A DNA stretch of 14,911 nucleotides from JBBDNC01 sp040877875. Its GTDB lineage: Bacteria; Bacteroidota; Rhodothermia; Balneolales; Balneolaceae. Location of the stretch: assembly GCA_040877875.1 (NCBI GenBank), contig JBBDNC010000153.1, positions 1 to 14,911 on the forward strand. Direction: 5' to 3'. This document shows positions 7,895 to 14,911 of the stretch, one piece after another; the first letter of the stretch is position 1; each line of letters opens with the position of its first letter. The notes below the pieces were generated by a model, which was not told where the DNA came from, searched no databases, and saw only the letters and a program-made list of their open reading frames with translations. Position numbers and translations under genes: made by a program.

Positions 7895-8730
7895 GCAAAC
7901 CAAACAGACCGGTTGGAGGAGGACGGAAAAAACGCCCCCGAAGGAACCCCAAAAAAGCTCCTCATGAAGTCGGCCAGGAGGCCCATTTGGAGGATGAAAT
8001 CCGCATCAATAAATATATTGCTCACAGCGGGTTTTGTTCTCGCCGGAATGCGGACAAATACCTGGAAGAGGGAAGGGTTTATGTGAACGGAAAACAGGTG
8101 ACTGAACATGGAGTCAAAGTCAGTCCGACGGACGAAGTGAAGGTCGACGGGCAACACATCAGTCTCGAACCGTTTGTATATATTTTACTCAACAAGTCGA
8201 AAGATACCATCAGCACGACCGATGACGAACGGGATCGTAATACGGTACTGGATGCTGTAGAAACAGCGACCGGCTACCGTGTGTACCCGGTCGGCCGGCT
8301 CGACCGTCATACCATGGGTTTGCTGATCCTGACGAACGACGGGGATCTTGCAAATCGTCTGATGCATCCCAGCTACAGGGTCCAAAAAGTCTATGACGTT
8401 GTAACAGACACTCCCTTGAAAGACCATCAACTCAAAGAGTTGACAAAAGGAGTGGAACTTGAAGACGGTCCTGCTAAGGTTTCCCACGTAGTAAGAAATC
8501 CGAGAGATTCCAGTAATATTGCGATTACGGTTCATGAAGGCAGAAACCATTTAATTCGCAGATTAGTCGGTTATTTCGGGGCGGAAGTTGAAAAACTGAA
8601 AAGAGTACAGTATGCAGGACTGACGGATCAAAATTTACGGGTGGGAGAATGGAGGTACTTGAACCAACAAGAGATCAATGAATTGAGAAGACTTGTTAAA
8701 TTGAATACCATCAATTTTTATCAGAAGTAA
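7891..8730 (+). CDS. rluB: RsuA/RluB-family rRNA pseudouridine synthase
   Basis: Converts a specific uridine in ribosomal RNA to pseudouridine; RluB acts on 23S rRNA. The 279-residue protein starts with a basic arm (residues 1-25, many Arg and Lys) likely to contact RNA. An S4 domain follows at about 36-85 (RINKYIAHSGFCSRRNADKYL...GRVYVNGKQV), then the catalytic domain at about 95-260. The catalytic aspartate is D138 in GRLDRHTMGLLILTNDG, the diagnostic motif of the RsuA/RluB/RluE/RluF branch. The RNHLIRR and LKRVQYAGL motifs are also present. Assignment to RluB rather than a sister enzyme rests on overall similarity and on the usual scpB-rluB neighbourhood, so the symbol is probable, not certain. 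The start follows from conserved length and from the ATGA junction with the small upstream ORF. Confidence 0.88.
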   Translation: MSKPNRPVGGGRKKRPRRNPKKAPHEVGQEAHLEDEIRINKYIAHSGFCSRRNADKYLEEGRVYVNGKQVTEHGVKVSPTDEVKVDGQHISLEPFVYILLNKSKDTISTTDDERDRNTVLDAVETATGYRVYPVGRLDRHTMGLLILTNDGDLANRLMHPSYRVQKVYDVVTDTPLKDHQLKELTKGVELEDGPAKVSHVVRNPRDSSNIAITVHEGRNHLIRRLVGYFGAEVEKLKRVQYAGLTDQNLRVGEWRYLNQQEINELRRLVKLNTINFYQK

Positions 8731-8900
8731 AGATCAGCCGGGTGACTCACAAACAAAAAAACGATGTTTTCGGGTCGATGAGTTTTTCATGACTGCCCGG
8801 CAGGAAGGGATTGATATCTGTCAGACGCCGGTACTCTAATGAGTCTCAAGCACCTGGTTGAATGAAAATCGGCTGGCAAAATAATTATGAGTGATTAAAT

Positions 8901-9776
8901 ATGAGTTCTGAAAATATCTATAAACAGACGGGATCCATCCCCTCTTCCGAAAACTATCCGATCCGGTACGACCTCTATACTCCATCGGGAAACAGCCGGG
9001 ATTATCTCCCCGTCATTCTGTTTTTGCATGGTTTTAAGGGATTTAAGGATTGGGGACCGTTTCCGGATGCATGTGAGGATTTGAGCCGGGCAGGTTTTGC
9101 GGTTGTGGCGATGAACTTTTCATTGAACGGGGTGGGTGAAGATCCCGTAAGTTTCGATCGGCTGGATTTATTTGAGCGGGAAACGCTGAGTCAGGATTTA
9201 AAAGACGTAGGCACTGTAATCGAAGCCGTTATAAACGGTGATATTTCATCCGGGAGGGTCCATCTTGATTCGGATCATATCGGAATCATCGGTCATTCCC
9301 GGGGAGGCCATACGGCTGTAGCTGCAGCAGCCGAATACTCAGAAATCCAGTGTCTTGTCACATGGTCGGCCGTTGCAAATTACCGGGAACACTGGAGCCG
9401 GGAGATGGTGGAGGACTGGAAGACGAAAGGCTATACGGAAATCCTGAATTCCCGGACCGGGCAAATCATGCGGGTAGACAGGGAGGTCTATGAGGATGCA
9501 GAAGAAAATGCAGAAAAAGTAATTGCCCTCAACAGGGTCCGTGAGCTTCACATCCCGTCCCTGTTTATTGCCGGTAACGCTGATGAAACCGTACCTGACA
9601 GACAGACCCGGTTGCTTTACCGGAATTGTCCGTCGGAAATAAAGGAACTGCGATTGATACCTGATGCAGGCCATACCTTTGGAGCCTCTCATCCTTTTGA
9701 AGAAGATGAATTTCCGGAAAAGTTCGAAGAAGTTCTGGAACTGACTGAAAGCTGGTTTTTGGAAAATCTTGCATAA
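8901..9776 (+). CDS. Alpha/beta hydrolase, dienelactone-hydrolase-like
   Basis: A serine hydrolase of the alpha/beta fold, 291 residues, cytoplasmic because no signal peptide is present. The oxyanion-hole strand is LFLHGFKGFKDWG (around residues 41-53). The nucleophile is S133 in GHSRGG. The acid is D228 in GNADETVP, and the histidine is H258 in AGHTFG. The order and spacing of the triad are normal. The N-terminal segment before the HGF motif suggests a DLH/BAAT-type esterase or peptidase rather than a lipase, but the substrate cannot be inferred. The gene lies 170 bp after the pseudouridine synthase and 27 bp before the TPR gene, so it is probably co-transcribed with the latter. No good Shine-Dalgarno precedes the ATG. 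Confidence 0.85.
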   Translation: MSSENIYKQTGSIPSSENYPIRYDLYTPSGNSRDYLPVILFLHGFKGFKDWGPFPDACEDLSRAGFAVVAMNFSLNGVGEDPVSFDRLDLFERETLSQDLKDVGTVIEAVINGDISSGRVHLDSDHIGIIGHSRGGHTAVAAAAEYSEIQCLVTWSAVANYREHWSREMVEDWKTKGYTEILNSRTGQIMRVDREVYEDAEENAEKVIALNRVRELHIPSLFIAGNADETVPDRQTRLLYRNCPSEIKELRLIPDAGHTFGASHPFEEDEFPEKFEEVLELTESWFLENLA

Positions 9777-9803
9777 TCGCAGGCCGTTTGCGTTAGGTAA
9801 AAT

Positions 9804-10964
9804 ATGAGAAAAATAGGGTTGACCCTTACTTTACTTGTGATCCTGTTCGTTTCGAATCAGAAGCTGCAGGCACAAACTCCCGTCCTGATAAAGGATGCAC
9901 AGTTTCAAACTGCAGCCAAAGCTGCAATCGATTCTCTTTATAATCGTAATCCGGAAGCAGCAGAGGATCTGCTGAAGAGCTGGAAAGACTCCCTTCCCAA
10001 CCACCCTGTCTGGCCGCTATTCGAAGCGATGGACTTTTGGTGGATTGTGCTGACCGACCTTTTTGATGAGAGTCACGATGAGAAGCTGTTTGACATGATG
10101 AAGCAGGCGGATCTAAAAGCAGTGGAATTACTGGCTCAGGAACCCGGACATCCTGACGGGCTGATTGTGCGTGCCGTAGCCAACGGATATATCGCACGTC
10201 ATCTATCCAACAGGGATCAATGGATGAAAAGTATATTGACTGCCCGCAAGGCCCACTCAGCCCATGTGCAGCTCGGCGATGCAGCTCCGGATCTGGCGGA
10301 CAACCTGCTGGCCGAAGGATTGAAAAAATATTATGCGGAATATTTGCCTGAAGCCTATCCGCTTGTCCGGACCGTTACCTGGTTTTTACCGGAGGGAGAC
10401 AAACAGGAGGGGTTGGCCCTGCTTGAAGAAACCAGCAGGAAAGCTGTATTTGCCCGGCCCGAGGCTCTTTACTTTCTGGGGAATATACTTCTGAATTATG
10501 AACAGGAATACAGCCGGGCGATTCGCTATTTTCATCAACTGGTTAGCTGGTACCCCAATAACAGCTATTACCGGAGATTACTGGTACGGGCGATGTTTCA
10601 ACAGGGAGAATACCATCAGGGTGAACGGACGATCCGGGAGACCCTGGCCTATTGGAAAGCTCATGAGCTGCCTGACGATCAAGTGTTGAGAGAGGAGATG
10701 CTTTACTGGCGTGGCAGAATCAACATGCGCCTTGCAAGATATGAAGAAGCCTATGGTAATTTTCAACAAAGCTTTGAATTGGGAAGAGATCTGCCGGGTA
10801 CCGGCCGGCGGTCTTTTCACGTATTGAGCGGTTACTATGCAGGCGTATCAGCGGAAAGGAGAAATCAACTGAATACTGCCAGGACTTTTTATGAGGCGAT
10901 CGATCAGTATGAAGCCGAACCGGATGTGCGAAGACGTGCAAGGGAAAGGCTGTCGGAGTTATGA
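9804..10964 (+). CDS. Secreted TPR-repeat protein of unknown function
   Basis: The 386-residue protein starts with a clear Sec signal peptide: basic MRK, a hydrophobic core (residues 6-16), and a likely signal peptidase I cut after A23 in KLQA-Q. The mature part is almost all helical. TPR-like repeats can be seen at about 220-287 (YFLGNILLNYEQEYSRAIRY and the repeat after it), 300-333 (YWRGRINMRLARYEEAYGNF) and 338-372 (YYAGVSAERRNQLNTARTFY). A tryptophan-rich helical region at about 60-110 precedes them. There is no lipobox cysteine, so it is periplasmic rather than a lipoprotein. TPR proteins serve as protein-binding scaffolds; no partner is evident here. It starts 27 bp after the hydrolase gene, and AGG lies upstream of the ATG. 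It is the last gene of the plus-strand run, facing the NRDE gene tail to tail. Confidence 0.8.
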   Translation: MRKIGLTLTLLVILFVSNQKLQAQTPVLIKDAQFQTAAKAAIDSLYNRNPEAAEDLLKSWKDSLPNHPVWPLFEAMDFWWIVLTDLFDESHDEKLFDMMKQADLKAVELLAQEPGHPDGLIVRAVANGYIARHLSNRDQWMKSILTARKAHSAHVQLGDAAPDLADNLLAEGLKKYYAEYLPEAYPLVRTVTWFLPEGDKQEGLALLEETSRKAVFARPEALYFLGNILLNYEQEYSRAIRYFHQLVSWYPNNSYYRRLLVRAMFQQGEYHQGERTIRETLAYWKAHELPDDQVLREEMLYWRGRINMRLARYEEAYGNFQQSFELGRDLPGTGRRSFHVLSGYYAGVSAERRNQLNTARTFYEAIDQYEAEPDVRRRARERLSEL

Positions 10965-10998
10965 AATGCACCATTTTGAATCGCCAGGGAGACAATGG

Positions 10999-11018
10999 AT
11001 TCATTCCACAGAATGAAT
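10999..11018. terminator. Small hairpin between convergent genes
   Basis: An exact 8-bp inverted repeat, ATTCATTC (10999-11006) and GAATGAAT (11011-11018), encloses a 4-base loop in the 72-bp space between two convergent genes. The position suits a bidirectional terminator, but the stem is AT-rich and no T-tract follows on either strand, so termination is doubtful. Confidence 0.25.
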
Positions 11019-11036
11019 TACGGGCTGGTAAACTGC

Positions 11037-11819
11037 CTATGAATGCACGGGCCCGGAAAAAGTGAAGTCATAGCCGTTTTCTTCTGATACCGTTTCAGTA
11101 CCCGGTTCGTACACCCTTTCCACGAAGCGTACCGTCCCGTCATATTTTATGAATATCAGGGTTGAACACCGTGTTCCGTAGTCAGGAGTTTGTATGAAAC
11201 AGGCCGATACCGCTTTTTCCATCTCGCCGGAAAGTCCGGTTTCAGGAAGCTCTTCCTCCGGCCAGGTTTTCTTATTGAGAAGCAGATCAAAGAGATTCGA
11301 CTCCGCAGGCACCTGATCGCGAGTATAGGTTGAAAATTTATCTTTTGACTCTTCCACCTTGGGCCAGGCGGTATTCAGGAACGCATTGCTGATTCCATGA
11401 ATACCGGGTTCTATACGGTTCATTCTGTTTTCCCTGTTCGAATAATGGTAAAAACCTGACAGGTCGCCGACAAGCAGATTGAATCCGTTATATCCCCCGG
11501 CATGTTGTTGAAGTTGAGAGAGGTACTTTTTGGGAGGATCTTCACTTTTCAGATAACCGCTTACCAGCTTTCCCCGGCTTTCCGCATGCGGATCGTACGA
11601 TGTCATATCCCTGTAATTCGTAATGGCGGCAAATCTTCCGTTCTTCCGAATACCCAGCCAGGTTCCTCCTGCCTTTAAATCCTTACCGGCAAGAATTTCA
11701 GGATTGGATTTCCAGAATCTTGCAGAGCGGGTTGGGCGCTTGTAAAATTCATCCCGGTTGGCAGCCATGACCAGGTAGTAACCGGGAATATTTCTATATC
11801 CAAAAACAATCAAACACAT
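11037..11819 (-). CDS. NRDE (TANGO2) family protein
   Basis: The N-terminus carries the signature of the family: MCLI with C2 directly after the initiator methionine, then ANRDEFYKRPT with N21-E24, then AGGTWLGI and FAAITNYRD. Cys2 would become N-terminal after methionine removal, as in Ntn-hydrolase-like proteins. The 260-residue length is normal. Eukaryotic TANGO2 is linked to lipid and haem handling, but the bacterial members have no settled function and none is claimed here. No signal peptide or membrane helix is seen. The gene converges with the TPR gene and diverges from the phosphatase gene, so it is a single-gene unit. No clear Shine-Dalgarno precedes the ATG, whose position is fixed by the conserved MC start. 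Confidence 0.9.
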   Translation of the reverse strand: MCLIVFGYRNIPGYYLVMAANRDEFYKRPTRSARFWKSNPEILAGKDLKAGGTWLGIRKNGRFAAITNYRDMTSYDPHAESRGKLVSGYLKSEDPPKKYLSQLQQHAGGYNGFNLLVGDLSGFYHYSNRENRMNRIEPGIHGISNAFLNTAWPKVEESKDKFSTYTRDQVPAESNLFDLLLNKKTWPEEELPETGLSGEMEKAVSACFIQTPDYGTRCSTLIFIKYDGTVRFVERVYEPGTETVSEENGYDFTFSGPVHS

Positions 11820-12177
11820 TTATTCAGGGATCAGTTATCAGTTCGCAAGAAACAAGTAGCCAGTTGCCCCGGCAGATTATGTTTTATAAAAGGTAAAAGT
11901 TACGCTCCATCACACCCTGTACTCCTTTTCTTTACAAAGCCTCCTATAAATACATGCATTGAGAAACACAAACAAATCTGTCCGGCTATCGGTTCGATTT
12001 ACACAGGGATAACAAATTGAACTGAAAACCGTCTAATACACTATCGGTCTCATTTTTTCCGTCAGACTCCATGTTGAATACGGTTTTGAATTGATTTAAG
12101 AAAAAACTGAAAGAAAAATGGTTTGAATTCGCAGTAAAAATGAATATTTATGAGATTAAAATTAAAACAAGGCTGTT
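11820..12177. other. 358-bp divergent spacer without a gene
   Basis: This spacer separates the divergent NRDE and phosphatase genes and should hold both promoters. It is AT-rich towards the phosphatase. I find no RNA gene, no strong hairpin and no convincing small ORF. A 13-base stretch at 11931-11943 resembles half of the terminal repeat seen at both window ends, but has mismatches and no partner. The one candidate promoter is listed separately. Confidence 0.5.
12122..12152 (+). promoter_or_regulatory. Candidate Bacteroidota-type promoter for the phosphatase gene
   Basis: TTTG at 12122-12125 and TATTTATG at 12145-12152 are separated by 19 bases. This fits the Bacteroidota housekeeping pattern (-33 TTTG, -7 TAnnTTTG) with one mismatch. 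It would place the transcript start close upstream of the GTG start, giving a leader of roughly 20 bases. In AT-rich sequence such a match can be accidental. Confidence 0.3.
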
Positions 12178-14775
12178 GTGGGATTAGAATCTGGAAGTGA
12201 TACAGTGCGCCGTGACTGGCTGATCTTTATTTTGGGCTTGCTTGCTGCCGGATGGTTCTTCTTTGACTACGGGAATCACCATCCGCTTGCGATTGCTGAT
12301 GCTTCGGTCAGTAAACAACAGATCGTTAATCAGGGGATGGGGACCTTTAATGATTTGGGCTATTCGTTAACGGAAACCGATTTTAGAGCATCTTACAAGA
12401 TCCGAAATAACCTGATTGATTCCTTGCAAAAACAGGTGAACCTAAGGGATTTCTTTGCGGATAGTGTGAATAAAAGGGTCTATCGGGGGACGTATTGGAA
12501 TCTGGATGTTTTTTTGCCGGCCTCCGGGGAGGATGATTCCTTTGATTTTGAGGGTCCGGGAATCCAGGCTGAATACAACCTGAGATATGACGAAGAAGGG
12601 AGATGGCTTGAATTCAGAAATCCCGATCAGCGGCGTCCCCTGAGGTTATTGAATGTAGAGGCTCTTCAGTCAACCCGTACTCATCCGTCTCCTCCGTCGG
12701 AGATGATGACGGCCCGGGACGATTCGCTGGTATTGGAATATTTTTCGTTTGATTTGTCAGATGATGAAACACAGATAGAGAGTGGATCGGAGGAATCTGC
12801 TGAAAGGGTCATATTAACTCGTTCAGATGTATTGGACATTGCCCGTTATTATCTGAACCAATCCAGCTGGCCGGAACCCTTACTGGAGTTTCAATCGATG
12901 AGACGGGTTCCTTTCGATACGTTTGAAGCTGCTGAACTGGTATTCGGAATGGGAGTGGAGAGCGTACGGCAAAGGCTGGAACTGAATATGAAACTCTCGC
13001 CGGGCGGGGCCCTGCTCGGCCTTGAAGCCAGCTACCCCTCTGTGGAAGATTCCAATCAGCCGTTGCAGTTTGTCCTCGGAAGCATACGCGGGTTTATCGC
13101 TGTCATATTCTTTTTCTGGCTGATCATTCTATTCTATATCCGCATGCGGCTGAGAGTGATTGACATCCACTCCGCTATTTTCTTTGCTGTGATAGCGGGG
13201 ATCTTTTTCCCCGGTTTTGAATTGTTGCGTTGGCTCTATGAAAATATAGGGGGGCCTGAAACTCCGGGAGTTGTCGATTTAATCATGTTGTCAATATTTT
13301 TAAGCCTGATGGCCGCATTTATTTCCCTCGCGTTTTTTATCGTTACGGTTACCGGGGAGTCCCTGACCCGTCAAAACTGGGGGAAAAAAATTCGGACTCT
13401 TGATCTGATCCGGATCGGTCACTTCGTTAACCGGCCGGTGGGTGTAACCTTCATTCATGCGGTTTCGTTCGGATTTATGCTTGCTGCTCTGTGGTCCGCC
13501 CTTCAGTGGGTGTTCCCGGGGGTCTATATTTCTGTGGAAAGTACGTTTAAAACGGATCAGGCATATCTGGCCCCGGTTGTTCATCTGGGAACCCAGTTTC
13601 TGATTTGTTTCATCGTCATCCAGTCGGTTTATTTGATTCTGATCGGCCAGCTTCGAAAATTTACGAAGAACCCGGCGTTGATGATCGGATTGTCGGTCCT
13701 CATATTTGGATTGATGGCTCCGATCAATACGGAAATCGGCCCGGCCGGATACGAAATTGTCGTGAGTGGATTTATCGGTCTTGGTTTGGGGGTTTTGTAC
13801 ATGACGCGTGATTTTTTAACGACTTTTTTGTCCTTTTTTCTTTTTACGGTTTTACTGAGTACGGCAGACGGATGGGTGATGCAAAATTCACCGGATACTC
13901 TCGTCTTATATCCGGTACTTGGGTTTATCCTCCTGTTTCTGGTGTTCGGCTATATTGCTGTTTCCAGGGGGAAATCCGTCAGGGAGCTTCCGAAATATGT
14001 TCCGGAGTATATTGAAGAGCTTGCCCAGGAAGAGCGAATCAAGCAGGAACTTCAGATTGCAAGGAAAGTCCAGCAGTCTTTTTTGCCGGTCAAAAAACCG
14101 AATCTGTCAGGCCTGGATTTAACCGCAGTTTGTATTCCTGCCTATGAAACGGGAGGTGATTATTACGATTTTATCCGGATTGATGAACATCGCGTAGCAG
14201 TTATCGTAGGCGACGTTAGTGGGAAAGGGTTTCAGGCGGCCTTTTATATGACCTTTATCAAAGGAGTTTTACACGCCTTGTGTCGTGATTACGATTCTAC
14301 GGTTACGGTACTGAATAAGGCTAATGAATTGTTTTATGAGAATGCAAGAAAAGGCACCTTTATTTCCCTCGTTTTTGGAGTGCTTGACCTGAAAGACGGG
14401 CGTTTTATTTTTTCCCGGGCAGGCCATAACCCTTTATTGCATTATAGAAACGCAGACAACAAACTCGATATCATCCGGCCGAACGGCATGGCTCTCGGAA
14501 TGGCGCAGGGAGATGTATTTACCCGGAATATTACCGAACAGTCGATACAATTGAAAAAACATGACCTCCTTGTACTCTTTACGGATGGAATCGTTGAAGC
14601 GGTAAACCCGTCAAATGACTATTACGGGGACCACAGACTCCACCATAAGATCTACTTCCATCAGCAGGAAACATCAGAAGAAATTGTCAATCAAATCATC
14701 AAGGATGTATACGATTTCTCAGATGGGGCTAAACAACATGACGATATGACTTTGTTGGTCATTAAAAGAAAATAA
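12178..14775 (+). CDS. Multi-pass membrane SpoIIE/RsbU-type PP2C serine phosphatase
   Basis: A 865-residue inner-membrane protein with a C-terminal SpoIIE-type PP2C phosphatase, which usually dephosphorylates an anti-sigma-factor antagonist in partner-switching pathways. TM1 is residues 15-29, followed by an extracytoplasmic region of about 270 residues (30-300). About nine more hydrophobic helices lie near 303-325, 332-351, 367-393, 420-446, 465-490, 500-517, 525-541, 546-562 and 573-596. A charged helical linker (605-630) holds the ERIKQELQIARKVQQSFLP signature. Metal-binding aspartates of the phosphatase are D661 (TGGDYYDF), D679 (GDVSGKG), D803 (LFTDGIVEA) and D855/D856 (HDDMTLL). The start is GTG: AAGG precedes 12178 and stops close the frame just upstream. 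GTG 12205 with GGAAG upstream is a possible alternative, removing nine residues. No antagonist or anti-sigma kinase gene is in the window. Confidence 0.88.
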   Translation: MGLESGSDTVRRDWLIFILGLLAAGWFFFDYGNHHPLAIADASVSKQQIVNQGMGTFNDLGYSLTETDFRASYKIRNNLIDSLQKQVNLRDFFADSVNKRVYRGTYWNLDVFLPASGEDDSFDFEGPGIQAEYNLRYDEEGRWLEFRNPDQRRPLRLLNVEALQSTRTHPSPPSEMMTARDDSLVLEYFSFDLSDDETQIESGSEESAERVILTRSDVLDIARYYLNQSSWPEPLLEFQSMRRVPFDTFEAAELVFGMGVESVRQRLELNMKLSPGGALLGLEASYPSVEDSNQPLQFVLGSIRGFIAVIFFFWLIILFYIRMRLRVIDIHSAIFFAVIAGIFFPGFELLRWLYENIGGPETPGVVDLIMLSIFLSLMAAFISLAFFIVTVTGESLTRQNWGKKIRTLDLIRIGHFVNRPVGVTFIHAVSFGFMLAALWSALQWVFPGVYISVESTFKTDQAYLAPVVHLGTQFLICFIVIQSVYLILIGQLRKFTKNPALMIGLSVLIFGLMAPINTEIGPAGYEIVVSGFIGLGLGVLYMTRDFLTTFLSFFLFTVLLSTADGWVMQNSPDTLVLYPVLGFILLFLVFGYIAVSRGKSVRELPKYVPEYIEELAQEERIKQELQIARKVQQSFLPVKKPNLSGLDLTAVCIPAYETGGDYYDFIRIDEHRVAVIVGDVSGKGFQAAFYMTFIKGVLHALCRDYDSTVTVLNKANELFYENARKGTFISLVFGVLDLKDGRFIFSRAGHNPLLHYRNADNKLDIIRPNGMALGMAQGDVFTRNITEQSIQLKKHDLLVLFTDGIVEAVNPSNDYYGDHRLHHKIYFHQQETSEEIVNQIIKDVYDFSDGAKQHDDMTLLVIKRK

Positions 14776-14827
14776 GTTTACTTGCATAAGTTCGTTATTC
14801 TTTTAAATTCCCTGCAACTTATAAAGA

Positions 14828-14863
14828 GAGGGCTTTGAAAAACTGTGGTTTTGCAAAGCCCTC
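14828..14863. mobile_element. 36-bp palindrome sharing the terminal repeat of the left-end element
   Basis: A 16-bp arm at 14828-14843 pairs with 14848-14863 at 15 of 16 positions around a 4-base TGTG loop. GGTTTTGCAAAGCCCTC at 14847-14863 is identical to 167-183 at the other end of the window. Exact AAAGA copies border it at 14823-14827 and 14864-14868, as a 5-bp target duplication would. It looks like two terminal repeats with the interior deleted. It lies 52 bases after the phosphatase stop, so it may also act as a 3' hairpin, but no T-run follows on either strand. Confidence 0.55.
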
Positions 14864-14911
14864 AAAGAAAGAGTCGCTTCATGAGCTCTTTTCAATTACA
14901 AAAGTTATTGA

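Noticed and set aside
8737..8801. GCCGGG / CCCGGC pair downstream of the pseudouridine synthase as a terminator
   Set aside because: Only 6 bp pair around a loop of more than 50 bases, and no T-tract follows.
8887..8898. Three-codon frame (Met-Ser-Asp-stop) before the alpha/beta hydrolase start
   Set aside because: Too short to judge and with no Shine-Dalgarno. Such mini-frames are common by chance in AT-rich leaders.
11931..11943. TTTACAAAGCCTC as a third copy of the terminal repeat
   Set aside because: It has mismatches to the 17-bp repeat, no inverted partner nearby and no border repeats.
12140..12187. 15-codon frame MNIYEIKIKTRLLWD overlapping the phosphatase start
   Set aside because: It has no Shine-Dalgarno, would begin upstream of the predicted transcript start, and overlaps the GTG start in another frame with no coupling geometry. 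Probably chance.
14864..14882. Minus-strand ATG at 14882 (MKRLFL) as a gene broken by the palindrome
   Set aside because: Removing the palindrome and one AAAGA copy in thought gives only about 12 codons before a stop, so there is no sign of a disrupted gene.

Overview
The window looks like chromosomal core sequence from a moderate-GC bacterium near the Bacteroidota/Rhodothermota/Balneolota. I favour a Balneolaceae-like organism, from the general look of the proteins only. Three things point that way: most genes start without a clear Shine-Dalgarno sequence, one candidate promoter fits the Bacteroidota TTTG / TAnnTTTG pattern, and the ScpB, RluB-type and SpoIIE-phosphatase proteins have the flavour of that group. 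There are ten sizeable protein genes, all apparently intact. I see no rRNA, tRNA, CRISPR array, prophage or full insertion sequence.

Layout: an inverted-repeat element of 140 bp (44-183) abuts the 3' end of purU (minus strand, 196-1065; formyltetrahydrofolate deformylase). A divergent spacer follows, then a long run of plus-strand genes from 1283 to 10964: priA (replication restart helicase), a GCS2-type glutamate-cysteine-ligase-like protein fused to two CBS domains, a succinylglutamate desuccinylase/aspartoacylase-family zinc hydrolase, scpB (condensin accessory factor), an RluB-type rRNA pseudouridine synthase preceded by a possible 12-codon coupled upstream ORF, an alpha/beta hydrolase, and a secreted TPR-repeat protein. 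A minus-strand NRDE/TANGO2-family gene (11037-11819) converges on this run. It diverges, across a 358-bp spacer, from a large membrane-anchored SpoIIE-type PP2C phosphatase (12178-14775). A 36-bp palindrome carrying the same 17-bp terminal sequence as the left-end element lies just downstream.

Functionally the run mixes housekeeping genes for replication restart, chromosome segregation and rRNA modification with two adjacent genes that may both act on amide or gamma-glutamyl compounds. No single pathway links them all. The phosphatase is probably the output module of a signalling pathway (partner switching or similar), with its sensor in the extracytoplasmic and membrane portion.

The observations most worth follow-up are these: (1) two elements at opposite ends of the window share a 17-bp terminal inverted repeat, each bordered by 5-bp direct repeats, which looks like a short non-autonomous mobile element family; (2) PriA has lost two cysteines that belong to the same zinc site; (3) a short upstream ORF with the strongest Shine-Dalgarno in the window ends in an ATGA overlap with the pseudouridine synthase start; (4) the CBS-fused ligase is paired with a zinc amidohydrolase-family protein.
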